In this document: piece by piece, positions 20,601-29,075 of the stretch
Position numbering within the stretch: the first letter of the stretch is position 1
Layout: the number at the start of each line of letters is the position of its first letter
Origin: Imbroritus primus
Lineage (GTDB): Bacteria > Pseudomonadota > Gammaproteobacteria > Burkholderiales > Burkholderiaceae
Reading direction: 5' to 3'
NCBI GenBank assembly: GCA_000272025.2
Contig: AKCV02000026.1
Span: 310,001 to 374,000, forward strand
Length of the DNA stretch: 64,000 bases
Notes under the pieces: generated by a model
Database searches by the model: none
What the model was told of the DNA's origin: nothing
The model's input: the letters and a program-made list of their open reading frames with translations, nothing else
Made by a program: the position numbers and the translations under genes

Positions 20601-21687
20601 CCAGGCCAATCCGAACCTCGCGGCATCGATTGTGGCCGACAAGCTGCAGCTCTTCGCCGACCCCGAGCGCACGCTGATTGTCAGTGGCGACGCCAAGATC
20701 GAGAACCGCAACGAACAGATCGTCATCGACGGCAAGTTCACCGTCGATCGCGGGCTGTTCGACCTGCCCAAGGAAAGCGCGCCGGAGCTCGGCGACGACG
20801 TGGTGATCGTGCGGCGCGACGCGCGTGGTGCGCGCACGGGTGCCGCCACCAATACGCCGGCCAACGTCTCGAGCGCCGAGCGGCCGGCGGGACGATTCGC
20901 GCCGGTCATCAACCTGACGGTCGACATGGGCCGCGACTTCCGCTTCAAGGGCGCGGGTGCGGACCTGCTGCTGCGTGGCCAGCTGACGGTGCGCAGCGCG
21001 CCGCTGTCGCCAATGCGCGGGACCGGCACGATCCGCATCGTGGACGGTACCTACGAGGCGTTTGGCCGCAAGCTTGAGATCGACCGTGGCGTGTTGACCT
21101 TCCAGGGGCCGTTGAATAATCCGAACTTCAATATCCGCGCCATGCGCCGCAACCAGGAAGTGGAGGCTGGCGTCGAGGTGACAGGCACAGTGCGCCAGCC
21201 GCGCGTGCGCCTGGTGTCCGAGCCCAATGTCGCGGACGAGGAAAAGCTCTCCTGGCTGATGTTTGGCTATGGCACGGAAAGCGCGGGCACCGGGCAGCGG
21301 CAGGCGCTCGCCGGCGCGGCGCTGGGCGTGATCGGCAGCGCCGCCGGCAAGAACCTGGTGCAGCGTTTCGGGCTCGATGAATTCTCGATCGGTTCGAGTG
21401 CCATGGGCCTCGCCGATCATCAGGTCGTCAGCCTCGGCAAGTCGATTTCCGAGAAAATCACGGTGGGCTACGAGCAGAGCCTGAGCAGCGCGGCGAGCGT
21501 GGTGAAGGTCACGTGGCAGATTTCCCGGCGCTGGTCGGCAGTGGCGCGCGGTGGAACGATCAACGGTCTGTCGTTACTGTACAACCGCCGCTTCGATTCA
21601 CTATTCTCATCCGAGGCCGAAGCGCGATCCAGGAGGAACCCGAATGTCGACGACCCCGATTCCCGCCGCAACGAGGCGGAACAGTGA
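17656..21687 (+). CDS. tamB: Inner membrane-anchored periplasmic protein TamB
   Basis: Inner-membrane partner of TamA, a long beta-taco protein spanning the periplasm. The 1343-residue product has a cytoplasmic Pro-rich N-terminus, one signal-anchor helix (residues about 36-58), a long repetitive beta-rich region and the conserved C-terminal TamB/DUF490 domain (residues about 1010-1343), including GTGTIRIVDGTYEAFGRKLE, RGVLTFQGPLNNPNFNIRA and EKLSWLMFGYGTES. It starts at the tamA stop; its last 44 bases overlap the next gene. Confidence 0.94.
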   Translation: MHETNSPHDSPDSTPPVRAPAPARKGLRLRWRALARTLGWLVLVALLLVLMLFGWLFYAVQSERGTHQLWVTLSWALRGAISGEVVSGTLRHGMTLRNVVYTKDGLRISIDEVQGQWRIGYKPRRLHISTLRASTVQVTLPPPAPSAKPASLPASITLPAIVDVDVLAVERIRIQQGAGATASVTELSALRGALHSDGVRHRIAVDHLLTPFGQTTLHGQLEGTRPFALQAAATLDSTLKGEQYQIAARASGSLQKLTLEADATGDRLKGRAEVEATPFDAVPLVRAQLSADHVNPRVFSPGAPEADLAVRADVRPVEAGGAAGAPLTVAGPVSIRNAQAGPLDRQRLPLQSAEARIELNQERQTVSDLLVQLTGKGRITGQGELEDGRGGFDLDVRDLDPRALHGAMRTYSLNGPLSVRLEPGKQSVALDLRGGNLRVFVSANADAQQVALDTARLEVADGRLLVDGTLGLQGQQAFALKGRITNFDPAALTTAAKGRINGDLEARGTLAEVLEAVLTFGVRDSEYAALPLLVNGKLHVKGRRLLPSEIHLDVAGNRADARGSFGARGDRLRVTVDAPQLARLQLGMAGMLTADADVSGTFEKPQVLANYAAESLVIGPHRLASASGRAEVRDGLNGRLQFVLNAHNYLGPYMVFRDIAVNVNGTQARHVFELQANGALRGRPLKLAARGNGGITQQGGTGWSGTIEKLDATGTPTLTLKAPTTLAVAPGKLTLGRTAMTFEQADILVESLAYQSGQFRSVGNVQALRVARVLELVQMLTGEPPPARSDLVLDGNWNLTLADRAAGFAEIRRRSGDLSVNTGRTYVSLGLSALQLRADVRGDRLNIAGNVVASRIGTLTADASAGLVREGGNLTFGPASSLGGRVTLDVPELERVALLLGPQLAFKGRMQAALTLAGTLGQPKLSGTVNGDGLAVTVYDQGIRLQDGVVRVVLDQNVMDLRQVEFRGGEGTLKATGRVQLDQANPNLAASIVADKLQLFADPERTLIVSGDAKIENRNEQIVIDGKFTVDRGLFDLPKESAPELGDDVVIVRRDARGARTGAATNTPANVSSAERPAGRFAPVINLTVDMGRDFRFKGAGADLLLRGQLTVRSAPLSPMRGTGTIRIVDGTYEAFGRKLEIDRGVLTFQGPLNNPNFNIRAMRRNQEVEAGVEVTGTVRQPRVRLVSEPNVADEEKLSWLMFGYGTESAGTGQRQALAGAALGVIGSAAGKNLVQRFGLDEFSIGSSAMGLADHQVVSLGKSISEKITVGYEQSLSSAASVVKVTWQISRRWSAVARGGTINGLSLLYNRRFDSLFSSEAEARSRRNPNVDDPDSRRNEAEQ

Positions 21688-22264
21688 GCGCCGCATGGCG
21701 CGTGCAGGAGTGACCATGGGCATCATTGCATCGTTGCTGGGCCTGTTCGGCTGCGACCAGCAAAAGGTCGACGAGGCCATGCGCAAGGCCGGCGAAGCGG
21801 CCAAGGGCGCGTGGGACGCCTCCAAGCCTGACAGCCTGCTGTTCAAGGACATTCGTATTGGCGAGTCGACCGAGGGCGATGTCCGCAATTCCGCAGGCAA
21901 GCCCGAGATTGTCTGGGAAGATGCCGATGGCGCCAAGCGTCTCGAATATCCGCGCAGCCCGCAGGGCGGCAAGACGTGGATGGTCGACATCGGCGCGGAT
22001 GGCCGGGTCGCCTCCATCCAGCAGGTCCTGACAGCGGAGAACTTCGCGCGCGTGCGCCCCGGCATGACCAAGGACGAGATCCGCCGGCTGCTGGGCAAGC
22101 CGACGCAGGTGAATGCCTACCGCCTGAAGCAGGAAGAGGTGTGGGGCTGGCGCTGGTGGGAAAGCTCGACCGAAACGGCCTTCTTCAACGTGCACTTCAA
22201 CAATGACGGCATCGTGACCACCACCTCGCGCAATGATGCGCCCGAGCGGGTCGGGGGCGGTTGA
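21644..22264 (+). CDS. BamE/SmpA-domain outer membrane lipoprotein
   Basis: A 206-residue lipoprotein, starting inside the last codons of tamB in another frame. The start at 21644 is chosen because a perfect AGGAGG lies 7 bases before it. An Arg-rich n-region, a hydrophobic stretch (MGIIASLLGLFGC) and a lipobox Cys near residue 38 follow. Residues about 60-130 and 130-195 each look like a BamE-like unit; the second (FARVRPGMTKDEIRRLLGKP) has the classical SmpA/OmlA motif. BamE helps fold outer-membrane proteins with BamA; this copy is larger than classical BamE and tied to tamAB, so it may act with the TAM complex. Confidence 0.82.
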   Translation: MSTTPIPAATRRNSERRMARAGVTMGIIASLLGLFGCDQQKVDEAMRKAGEAAKGAWDASKPDSLLFKDIRIGESTEGDVRNSAGKPEIVWEDADGAKRLEYPRSPQGGKTWMVDIGADGRVASIQQVLTAENFARVRPGMTKDEIRRLLGKPTQVNAYRLKQEEVWGWRWWESSTETAFFNVHFNNDGIVTTTSRNDAPERVGGG

Positions 22265-22541
22265 GCGGCCTTGTGCTTCGCCGAGATTTCGATGGCGAGA
22301 CGCTTGCCGACTGGCTAGCGCAGGCGTTGGCGCACCCGGCTATTCACTGACCGGATTGAGCTGGCGATCAGTGATATCAACCATGACGGGCGCAAGCGAT
22401 GCATGAATTGTCTCGCTTGCATCGATCATCGGCTTTACACTGATGCGATCGACCGGGCCAGGCTTCGGCTGTGCAGTGCGCGTGTCATTGGCTGTTTGCC
22501 GACCGTCATGCGGCCGACAAACAGTCCCTGTACGCCAGTTC

Positions 22542-24650
22542 TCAGCCGATACGCATGCCCGGCACGGCGCCGCTGTGCGGCTCGAGCAGGTACAGGCCCG
22601 GCTGGGCCTTTTCATCAGCTGCGGAAGCGGCCAGCACCATGCCCTCGGACATGCCGAACTTCATCTTGCGCGGCGCGAGATTGGCCACCATCACGGTGAG
22701 CTTGCCGACCAGCTGTTCCGGCGTATAGGCCGACTGGATGCCGGAGAACACGTTGCGCGTTTGGCCCTCGCCCATATCGAGCGTCAGTTGCAGCAGCTTG
22801 GTCGAGCCTTCCACGCGCTGGCAGGCGACGATCTTTGCCACGCGCAGGTCGATCTTGGCGAAATCATCAATGGTGATGGTCTCGGCCACGGCTTCGATGC
22901 CGGGGGCTCCTGCTGGCGCGCCTGGCGAGGCCTGCGTCTGTGGGGTTGCCTGCAGCGACTCGCGGTTGGCTGCAAGCAGTGTCTCGATCTGCTTTGCATC
23001 GATGCGCGTCATCAGGTGGCGATAGGCGTTGACCGGCCGGTCGGCCTGCAGCGGCATCGCAACCGATGCCCAGGTCAGCGGCGGGACGTTCAGGAACGTT
23101 TCGACCCCTTCAGCCATCGCCGGCATGATCGGCTTGAGGTAGATCGTCAGCAGTCGGAAGGCTTCCAGGGCGACGCTGCAGGCGGCATGCAGCGCTGCGC
23201 GCTGGTCGTCCTGCTTGGCGAGTTCCCACGGTTTTTCAGTGTCGACAAAGGCATTGACCGCGTCGGTCAGCTCCATCACGGTACGCAGCGCCTTGCTGTA
23301 CTCGCGTGCTTCGTACAGGGCTGCGACGGTTGGCGCGGCATCACGCAACTGCGCGAGCAGCGGATGGCCAAGCGCCGCCGCATTGACCTTGCCATCGAAG
23401 CGCTTCACCAGGAAGCCTGCGGCGCGGCTGGCAATATTCACGTACTTGCCAACCAGATCACTGTTGACGCGTGCTACGAAGTCATCGAGGTTGAGGTCGA
23501 TGTCTTCCATGCTGGCGTTAAGCTTGGCAGCGAAGTAATAACGCAGCCATTCCGGATTCAGTCCGCTGTCGATATAGCTTTGCGCGGTGATGAAGGTACC
23601 GCGCGACTTGCTCATCTTCGCGCCATCGACGGTGAGGAAACCATGTGCAAATACGTTGGTCGGGGTGCGGTAGCCGGAGAACTTCAGCATCGCGGGCCAG
23701 AACAGCGTGTGGAAATACAGGATGTCCTTGCCGATGAAGTGATACTGCTCGGCGGTGGAGTCCGGCTTGACCCAGGCGTCGAAATCGATGCCGCGCTGGT
23801 CGCACAGGTTGCGGAAGCTGGCGTAGTAGCCGACCGGAGCATCGAGCCACACATAGAAATACTTGCCCGGCGCGCCTGGGATCTCGAAGCCGAAGTACGG
23901 CGCATCGCGCGAGATGTCCCAGTCGGCAAGTGTCGAGCCGCTGCCGGCGCCGTCAGTATCACCTGCGCTGGCGGCGTCGTCGCCGAGCCATTCCTTCATC
24001 TTGTTGGCGGCTTCGGGCTGTGCCAGTCCGCGTACCCAGGCGCGCAGGAACTGCTCGCAGCGCGGGTCGGACAGGCGGAAGAAATAGTGCGTGGACGATT
24101 TACGAACCGGCGCCGCGCCCGAAACCACGGAGTAGGCGTTCTTCAGTTCGGTGGGCTGGTAGGTCGCGCCGCAGACTTCGCAGGAATCGCCGTACTGGTC
24201 CTTGGCGCCGCATTTCGGGCACTCGCCCTTGATGAACCGGTCCGGCAGGAACATTTCCTTGACCGGGTCGTAGAACTGCTCGACCTCGCGGGCGTCGATC
24301 AGGCCGGCGTCTTTCAGTGCCAGGTAGATATCCTCGGACAGCTTGCGGTTTTCGTCCGAGTCGGTGCTGTAGTAGTTGTCGAACGAGACGAGGAAACTGT
24401 CGAAATCGCGCTTGTGTTCCTGCCACACCCGCTCGATCAGCTGGCGCGGCGTCAGGCCTTCTTTTTCGGCGCGCAGCATCACGGGCGTGCCATGCGTATC
24501 GTCCGCGCCGACGTAGTACACCTCGTGACCCATCATGCGCTGGAAGCGCACCCAGATATCGGTCTGGATATACTCGACCATATGGCCCAGATGGATCTGG
24601 CCGTTGGCATAGGGTAGGGCGGACGTGACGAGGATGCGGCGCTGGGTCAT
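22542..24650 (-). CDS. metG: Methionyl-tRNA synthetase MetG
   Basis: Charges tRNA-Met and tRNA-fMet. The 702-residue class I synthetase has the HIGH-type motif in [14 protein letters not shown] near residue 20, a zinc knuckle with CPKC and CEVC near residue 150, KMSKS in [12 protein letters not shown] near residue 345, an anticodon-binding helical domain and a C-terminal EMAP/Trbp-like tRNA-binding domain ([20 protein letters not shown] to the end), making it the dimeric long form. A short Gly/Ser/Asp-rich insertion of about 16 residues ([15 protein letters not shown]) sits before [19 protein letters not shown]. The start at 24650 gives the family N-terminus; in-frame sequence upstream is not conserved. 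Confidence 0.96.
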   Translation of the reverse strand: MTQRRILVTSALPYANGQIHLGHMVEYIQTDIWVRFQRMMGHEVYYVGADDTHGTPVMLRAEKEGLTPRQLIERVWQEHKRDFDSFLVSFDNYYSTDSDENRKLSEDIYLALKDAGLIDAREVEQFYDPVKEMFLPDRFIKGECPKCGAKDQYGDSCEVCGATYQPTELKNAYSVVSGAAPVRKSSTHYFFRLSDPRCEQFLRAWVRGLAQPEAANKMKEWLGDDAASAGDTDGAGSGSTLADWDISRDAPYFGFEIPGAPGKYFYVWLDAPVGYYASFRNLCDQRGIDFDAWVKPDSTAEQYHFIGKDILYFHTLFWPAMLKFSGYRTPTNVFAHGFLTVDGAKMSKSRGTFITAQSYIDSGLNPEWLRYYFAAKLNASMEDIDLNLDDFVARVNSDLVGKYVNIASRAAGFLVKRFDGKVNAAALGHPLLAQLRDAAPTVAALYEAREYSKALRTVMELTDAVNAFVDTEKPWELAKQDDQRAALHAACSVALEAFRLLTIYLKPIMPAMAEGVETFLNVPPLTWASVAMPLQADRPVNAYRHLMTRIDAKQIETLLAANRESLQATPQTQASPGAPAGAPGIEAVAETITIDDFAKIDLRVAKIVACQRVEGSTKLLQLTLDMGEGQTRNVFSGIQSAYTPEQLVGKLTVMVANLAPRKMKFGMSEGMVLAASAADEKAQPGLYLLEPHSGAVPGMRIG

Positions 24651-25038
24651 GGGGCGGCGGTCAAGCGTAGGGGCTGCGGCAAGGCGCTGCGGCCAAAGGA
24701 CCGATTCTACAAGATTGGCCGTGGACCGTCCAAACGCGGGTGGGTTTGGCGGAGCGGATGCTGGTGCTTCAGGCGGGGGGCGGGGAGGTGCGCCTGCGCG
24801 ATGGCTTCGGACACGTTGCCCGGTCAATTTTCCCCGCCCGGCGCGAAGGTTGCCAGTACCGGCTTCCGAGGCTGGTTGGCCCCCGCGATGTGAGCGGAGG
24901 CGCACGGCTCGCCTGAGTCGTCTGCGGAAAACAGGGCGACGTCAGTGAGGTCGCGAGCTTACGTCACCACGTTTGCTAAGGCTGTTTTCGCCACTAGCGC
25001 GGCGCTGCAACGGAACTACACAATCCACAGTGGCGTGT
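24651..25038. other. Non-coding stretch upstream of metG
   Basis: These 388 bases contain a candidate metG promoter (24704-24732) next to the gene. The rest is GC-rich and carries no reading frame with convincing features, no RNA gene and no strong hairpin that I can see. Confidence 0.6.
24704..24732 (-). promoter_or_regulatory. Candidate sigma-70 promoter of metG
   Basis: On the minus strand a -35 box TGGACG and a -10 box TAGAAT are separated by 17 bases, ending about 54 bases before the metG ATG. The boxes match consensus at four and five of six positions. Confidence 0.42.
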
Positions 25039-25362
25039 TTAGTGACCCATTGCATCGATGATGCTCTTCAGAACACGGTCTTTCTGCGTCAGAAGTGCTG
25101 TTTCGATGCCGACGTTGCGGCTGTGCTGGTCGAGGTTGGCTTTGAGTGCCAGGAGATCTTCCGCCGTCATGTTTTCCAGCGGTTTATCGCCCAGGCCGTC
25201 CTTCGCTTTCGGGATATGTGCAATGGCTTCAGCCGTCGCGGCCTCTTCGCGCTTCGCTTGTGCCTGCTTGGCGCTGGCGGAAGCGTCACCCGCATTGTCA
25301 GTGTCTTGTGGCGCGATGATGACTGATTCGGAGGCGACTTGAGGACGGACAGGAGTGGTCAT
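25039..25362 (-). CDS. Small hypothetical protein, helical, Ala/Gln/Glu-rich
   Basis: I do not recognise this gene. From the ATG at 25362 it encodes 107 residues: a disordered N-terminal third, a charged Ala/Gln/Lys-rich segment (SAKQAQAKREEAATAEA) and a helical C-terminal part (MTAEDLLALKANLDQHSRN, then LLTQKDRVLKSIIDAMGH). It has no signal peptide or membrane segment. The frame extends further upstream (to 25566) without features, and no strong ribosome binding site decides the start. It lies downstream of a leftward terminator, so it probably has its own promoter. Confidence 0.5.
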   Translation of the reverse strand: MTTPVRPQVASESVIIAPQDTDNAGDASASAKQAQAKREEAATAEAIAHIPKAKDGLGDKPLENMTAEDLLALKANLDQHSRNVGIETALLTQKDRVLKSIIDAMGH

Positions 25363-25527
25363 GATCGGCGGGCGGCAGTTGCCGCAGCGGTTGAGGATGT
25401 ATCCACTATGCAATGTGCTGCCTGCAAGAACCTCATCATTGCTCAAAACACTGTGGCGCATTGTGTCGATGTGACCGCTCCGTTCCTTCCGGCATCCGCA
25501 AGGCAGACGCTGCGGCAAACCGCGAGC

Positions 25528-25554
25528 AAAAAAAAGCGCCGGCAGAACCGGCGC
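25528..25554 (-). terminator. Rho-independent terminator of the OmpA-like lipoprotein gene
   Basis: On the minus strand a perfect 7-bp stem GCGCCGG/CCGGCGC with a 5-nt loop is followed by eight T. It lies about 105 bases beyond the stop of the OmpA-like gene. Confidence 0.85.
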
Positions 25555-25660
25555 AGCTTTCCACAACGGAAAAGGAGGAGAAATCAGGTGCCACCCGGGA
25601 GGTCAGCCAAACACCGCGAGCCAGCAGTGCTTAGCAAGCGGCACCCATTTCTGTGACACC

Positions 25661-26293
25661 TCACTGTTGGATAGGTTTCAAATAAATTTCGACACGGCGA
25701 TTTTGTGCCTTGCCGGCCTCAGTGGAATTGTCGGCGATCGGCTGGGTCTGGCCGCGACCCTCCGCCGTGAGGCGCGAGCGCGACACGCCGCGGTCCGACA
25801 GATAGGAGGCCACGCTCTGCGCGCGGCGTTGCGAGAGCGTCATGTTATAGCTCGGGTTGCCGGTGCTGTCGGTATGGCCGACCACATTGGCGCTCAGGTC
25901 CGGCTGCTGGGCAATCGTTTGCGCCACATTGTCGAGAACGGTACGGAACGACGGCTTGATGGTGGCGCTGTCGGTGTCGAAGGACACGGAACTCGGAATC
26001 GCAACCTTCAGGGAGCCATCGGGCTGTTCGGAAATCTGGGTGCCGGTGCCGGCGGTGTTGCCAGCCAGGCGATTCTTGATGGCCCCCCAGTTGTAGCCGA
26101 CGCCAGCGCCAGCAGCTGCGCCGAGCGCCGCGCCGATGGCCGTGCCCTTGGAGTTGCCGCCGATGAGGTTGCCGATGCCGGCACCGACTGCCGCGCCAAC
26201 GCCCGTACCCACCGCGGTTTGCGTGCCTTGTTCCGTTGCACATCCAGCGGCCAGGGCTGTGACGATGGCCAGTGAAATCAGTTTGGCTTTCAT
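25661..26293 (-). CDS. OmpA-family peptidoglycan-binding lipoprotein with glycine zipper
   Basis: An outer-membrane lipoprotein that would tether the envelope to peptidoglycan. The 210 residues contain a lipoprotein signal with lipobox LAAGC (Cys near residue 18), a glycine-zipper region of GxxxG repeats (residues about 25-70) and a C-terminal OmpA domain with FDTDSATIKP, VVGHTDSTG, LSQRRAQSVASYL and NRRVEIYL. This is the YiaD-like arrangement. GGAG lies 7 bases before the ATG at 26293. A strong terminator follows it. The in-frame extension to 26404 is rejected because it would bury the signal peptide. Confidence 0.9.
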   Translation of the reverse strand: MKAKLISLAIVTALAAGCATEQGTQTAVGTGVGAAVGAGIGNLIGGNSKGTAIGAALGAAAGAGVGYNWGAIKNRLAGNTAGTGTQISEQPDGSLKVAIPSSVSFDTDSATIKPSFRTVLDNVAQTIAQQPDLSANVVGHTDSTGNPSYNMTLSQRRAQSVASYLSDRGVSRSRLTAEGRGQTQPIADNSTEAGKAQNRRVEIYLKPIQQ

Positions 26294-26613
26294 GAAATCT
26301 CCAATAGAAGCTATTGTTGTAACAACGGCTGTCCCGGCTTGCGCCACGGTTCCGCCGATGGAACCGGTGCGGGCACGCATGGCGTATCGGGCACCGGCAC
26401 GCATTCAGGTAGACCTCACAATAGTAGAGCACCCCACGCCACACAAGCGCAAGCCTGTGACATTTGTAAGTAACTGTAATGTCACATGAAGGGGCTTGGC
26501 CCCGAAAAGCGGAATATCGGGGACAATGCAGGCTACAGGCGCGTGGGCGGCACTTTTGTTACAGTACGCCACAATGTGACCTTTGATCCCTACACAAGTT
26601 TTCGGAGACCGAA
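26294..26613. other. Divergent intergenic region between the OmpA-like gene and apbC
   Basis: These 320 bases separate two divergent starts and must hold both promoters. The central part is AT-richer than its surroundings (around 26400-26490 and 26550-26600). I see no clear hairpin or promoter pair that I would place to the base. Confidence 0.5.
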
Positions 26614-27702
26614 TTGAGCCTTACAGTCGAACACATCAACGACGCCCTGCGGAACGTCATCGATCCCAACACGGGAAAGGACCTGGTGTCGTCGCGTTCG
26701 GTCAAGAATGTGCGCGTGGATGACGGTGAAGTGACGCTGGACGTGGTGCTCGGCTATCCTGCCAAGAGCCAGCTGGACGTGATCCGCAAGGCCGTGATTG
26801 CAGCGATCCGCCAACTGCCGGGTGTGAGCAATGTCAGCGCCAATGTCACCATGAATATCGTCTCGCACGCAGTGCAGCGTGGCGTGAAGCTGCTGCCGAA
26901 CGTGAAGAACATCATCGCGGTTGCGTCCGGCAAGGGCGGCGTCGGCAAGTCCACCACTGCCGTCAACCTGGCCCTGGCCCTGGCCGCCGAGGGCGCCAGC
27001 GTGGGCGTGCTCGATGCGGACATCTACGGCCCCAGCCAGCCGATGATGCTCGGTATCACCGGACGCCCGCAGTCGGCCGACGGCACGACGATCGAACCCA
27101 TGGAAGGACACGGCGTGCAGGCCAGTTCCATCGGCTTCCTGATCGATGATGACAATCCCATGGTGTGGCGCGGCCCGATGGTGACCGGCGCCCTGGAGCA
27201 ACTGCTGCGCCAGACCAACTGGCGCGATCTGGATTACCTGATCGTCGACATGCCGCCGGGCACCGGCGACATCCAGCTGACGCTGTCGCAGAAAGTGCCG
27301 GTGACCGGCGCGGTGATCGTCACCACGCCGCAGGACATCGCGCTGCTCGACGCGCGCAAGGGCCTGAAGATGTTCGAGAAGGTCGGTATTCCGATCCTCG
27401 GCATCGTCGAAAACATGTCGACCTACGTCTGCCCGAGCTGCGGCCACACCGAACATATTTTCGGGCATGGCGGCGGCGAGAAGATGTGCGCGGACTACGA
27501 CGTGGAATTCCTCGGCGCGCTGCCGCTCAACCTGTCGATCCGCGAACAGGCGGATGCTGGCCGCCCGACCGTGGTGGCCGAGCCCGACGGGCCGATCGCC
27601 GCGACCTACCGCGCCATCGCCCGCAAGATCGCCATCAAGGTGGCAGAGAAGGCCAAGGACATGAGCAGCAAGTTCCCGTCCATCGTGGTGCAAAACACCT
27701 GA
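26614..27702 (+). CDS. apbC: Iron-sulfur cluster carrier protein ApbC/Mrp
   Basis: P-loop ATPase that carries [4Fe-4S] clusters to apoproteins. The 362-residue product has an N-terminal MIP18/DUF59 domain (residues 1-90), the P-loop VASGKGGVGKST near residue 105, the DADIYGPSQP switch, VDMPPGTGD and a CPSC motif (cluster-binding CxxC) near residue 273. The start is a TTG at 26614 with CGGAGA 6-9 bases upstream; the N-terminal sequence MSLTVEHINDALRNV fits the family, so the rare codon is probably real. The genes behind it are Fe-S enzyme accessory genes, a sensible neighbourhood for a cluster carrier. Confidence 0.93.
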   Translation: MSLTVEHINDALRNVIDPNTGKDLVSSRSVKNVRVDDGEVTLDVVLGYPAKSQLDVIRKAVIAAIRQLPGVSNVSANVTMNIVSHAVQRGVKLLPNVKNIIAVASGKGGVGKSTTAVNLALALAAEGASVGVLDADIYGPSQPMMLGITGRPQSADGTTIEPMEGHGVQASSIGFLIDDDNPMVWRGPMVTGALEQLLRQTNWRDLDYLIVDMPPGTGDIQLTLSQKVPVTGAVIVTTPQDIALLDARKGLKMFEKVGIPILGIVENMSTYVCPSCGHTEHIFGHGGGEKMCADYDVEFLGALPLNLSIREQADAGRPTVVAEPDGPIAATYRAIARKIAIKVAEKAKDMSSKFPSIVVQNT

Positions 27703-27710
27703 GGCGTGTC

Positions 27711-28226
27711 GTGAGCCCGTCCGACGCTTCCACCCCGCTGCCCACCATGCAGGTGGCGGTCATCCTGCGCCGCGAGGCGCTGGATAACCGCTGGCAGCCC
27801 GAGCGCTGGGTGCTCGAGGCGGTCGTGCCGGACCTTGGCGAGTTCGGCACCGCGCCGCGCTGCCTGGACCGCAGCGACGCGGTGGAGCGCTGGCTCACGC
27901 CGGGCATGCCGGTCGCGCTGTTTCGGGATCAGGCGGAAGGCTACTACCTGAACGTTTCATCCGCACAGCCGTGCTGGTTCGTCATGTGGCGCATGGGTGA
28001 GGAGGGCTCGCCGGACGCCGGCCGGGCGGTTCCGCATACTGTCTCGCTCAGCTACAACGAAGCGGGCCGCTGGCTGGACGGGGGCGAGACAGTGGAGAAC
28101 GTGCCGCTCGATTCCGCGACACTCGGCTGGCTGCAGACGTACGTAGCCGATAACTACCGGCCCGAACCTAAGCGGCGCGCGCGGCCGGAGTCGTTCAAGG
28201 CGCCGGACGCCCGTTCCCGGTACTGA
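27711..28226 (+). CDS. DUF3305 family protein (formate dehydrogenase-associated)
   Basis: A 171-residue cytosolic protein of the DUF3305 family, which is found beside formate dehydrogenase genes; no reaction is known. The start is a GTG at 27711 with GAGG 6 bases before it; an ATG at 27747 is possible. Core features are VAVILRREALDNRWQPERWVLE, YYLNVSSAQPCWFVMWRM and a final Arg/Lys/Pro-rich tail. It lies 8 bases after apbC and 1 base before the DUF3306 gene, so it probably opens the FDH accessory set. A role in FDH maturation is inferred from position. Confidence 0.85.
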   Translation: MSPSDASTPLPTMQVAVILRREALDNRWQPERWVLEAVVPDLGEFGTAPRCLDRSDAVERWLTPGMPVALFRDQAEGYYLNVSSAQPCWFVMWRMGEEGSPDAGRAVPHTVSLSYNEAGRWLDGGETVENVPLDSATLGWLQTYVADNYRPEPKRRARPESFKAPDARSRY

Positions 28227-28227
28227 C

Positions 28228-28926
28228 ATGTCGGACGAAGGCTTCCTCTCGCGCTGGGCCCGTCGCAAGGCGGCGGACCGCCAAGGTATCGCATTGCCGG
28301 AGCCGGACGTGCGCCGCCCGGCTCCCGCTCCTCCCGTGCCGGCGCCTGTTGCGTCAGTCCCGGCAGCGGCTCCTGCGCCGCCTCATGGCGTGCCAGCGGA
28401 GACCGCCTCGCCTGCCACCGAACCGCCAGTGCCGACGCTCGACGATGTGGCCAAGCTGTGTCCGGCGGATGATTTTGCGCCGTTCGTCGCACGCGGTGTG
28501 CCGGCGGAGGTCAAGGCCGCCGCCATGAAGAAGCTGTTTGCGGACCCGCATTACAACATCATGGATGGTCTCGATATCTATATCGACGACTACACCAGGC
28601 CCGATCCGATCCCACTGGCGATGCTCAAGCAGCTCAACCAGTCGAAGGTGCTGCGCCTGTTCGAGTCGGATGACGAGTCGCAGCAGGAAGGCGCGGATGA
28701 GGCGGGGCACGTACAGGTCGAGGCGCAGGCCGGAGATGCCGATGCCGCGACCGCCGGGCCTGCTGACAGTGCGGCCGGCGTGTCGGCCCGGCACGCGGGG
28801 ATGGCGCCTGATGATGCGGCGACCGACCCGCAGAGGCGCTCGGCGCCTGAAACGCGCGTAGAGGCGTCGACCCGGGATATCATCGGGATAAACAATTCGG
28901 AGCAAAAGCCGGACAGGCGCACCTGA
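28228..28926 (+). CDS. DUF3306 family protein (formate dehydrogenase-associated)
   Basis: A 232-residue protein of the DUF3306 family, paired with DUF3305 in FDH loci; function unknown. It begins MSDEGFLSRWARRK, has a Pro/Ala-rich linker (residues 30-70), the conserved part LDDVAKLCPADDFAPFV with LFADPHYNIMDGLDIYIDDYTRP, and a low-complexity acidic tail. No signal or membrane segment is present. The start is one base after the DUF3305 stop. Confidence 0.86.
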   Translation: MSDEGFLSRWARRKAADRQGIALPEPDVRRPAPAPPVPAPVASVPAAAPAPPHGVPAETASPATEPPVPTLDDVAKLCPADDFAPFVARGVPAEVKAAAMKKLFADPHYNIMDGLDIYIDDYTRPDPIPLAMLKQLNQSKVLRLFESDDESQQEGADEAGHVQVEAQAGDADAATAGPADSAAGVSARHAGMAPDDAATDPQRRSAPETRVEASTRDIIGINNSEQKPDRRT

Positions 28927-29075
28927 GCGACGGCTTCAGAACGATGCGTGCAATGCGGCACGGCTTGGCCCATGTGGCGTCATCATTCTGAAACCGTCCC
29001 CGGATGGCCATCGCCTGACATATCAGAATAACCCTCCGTCTGCCCCCAGGCGGAACCCCATGAAAGAAGGACCAC

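Noticed and set aside
22443..24617. Long open frame on the plus strand opposite metG.
   Set aside because: It is the mirror of metG, which has all catalytic motifs; the antisense translation has no domain features.
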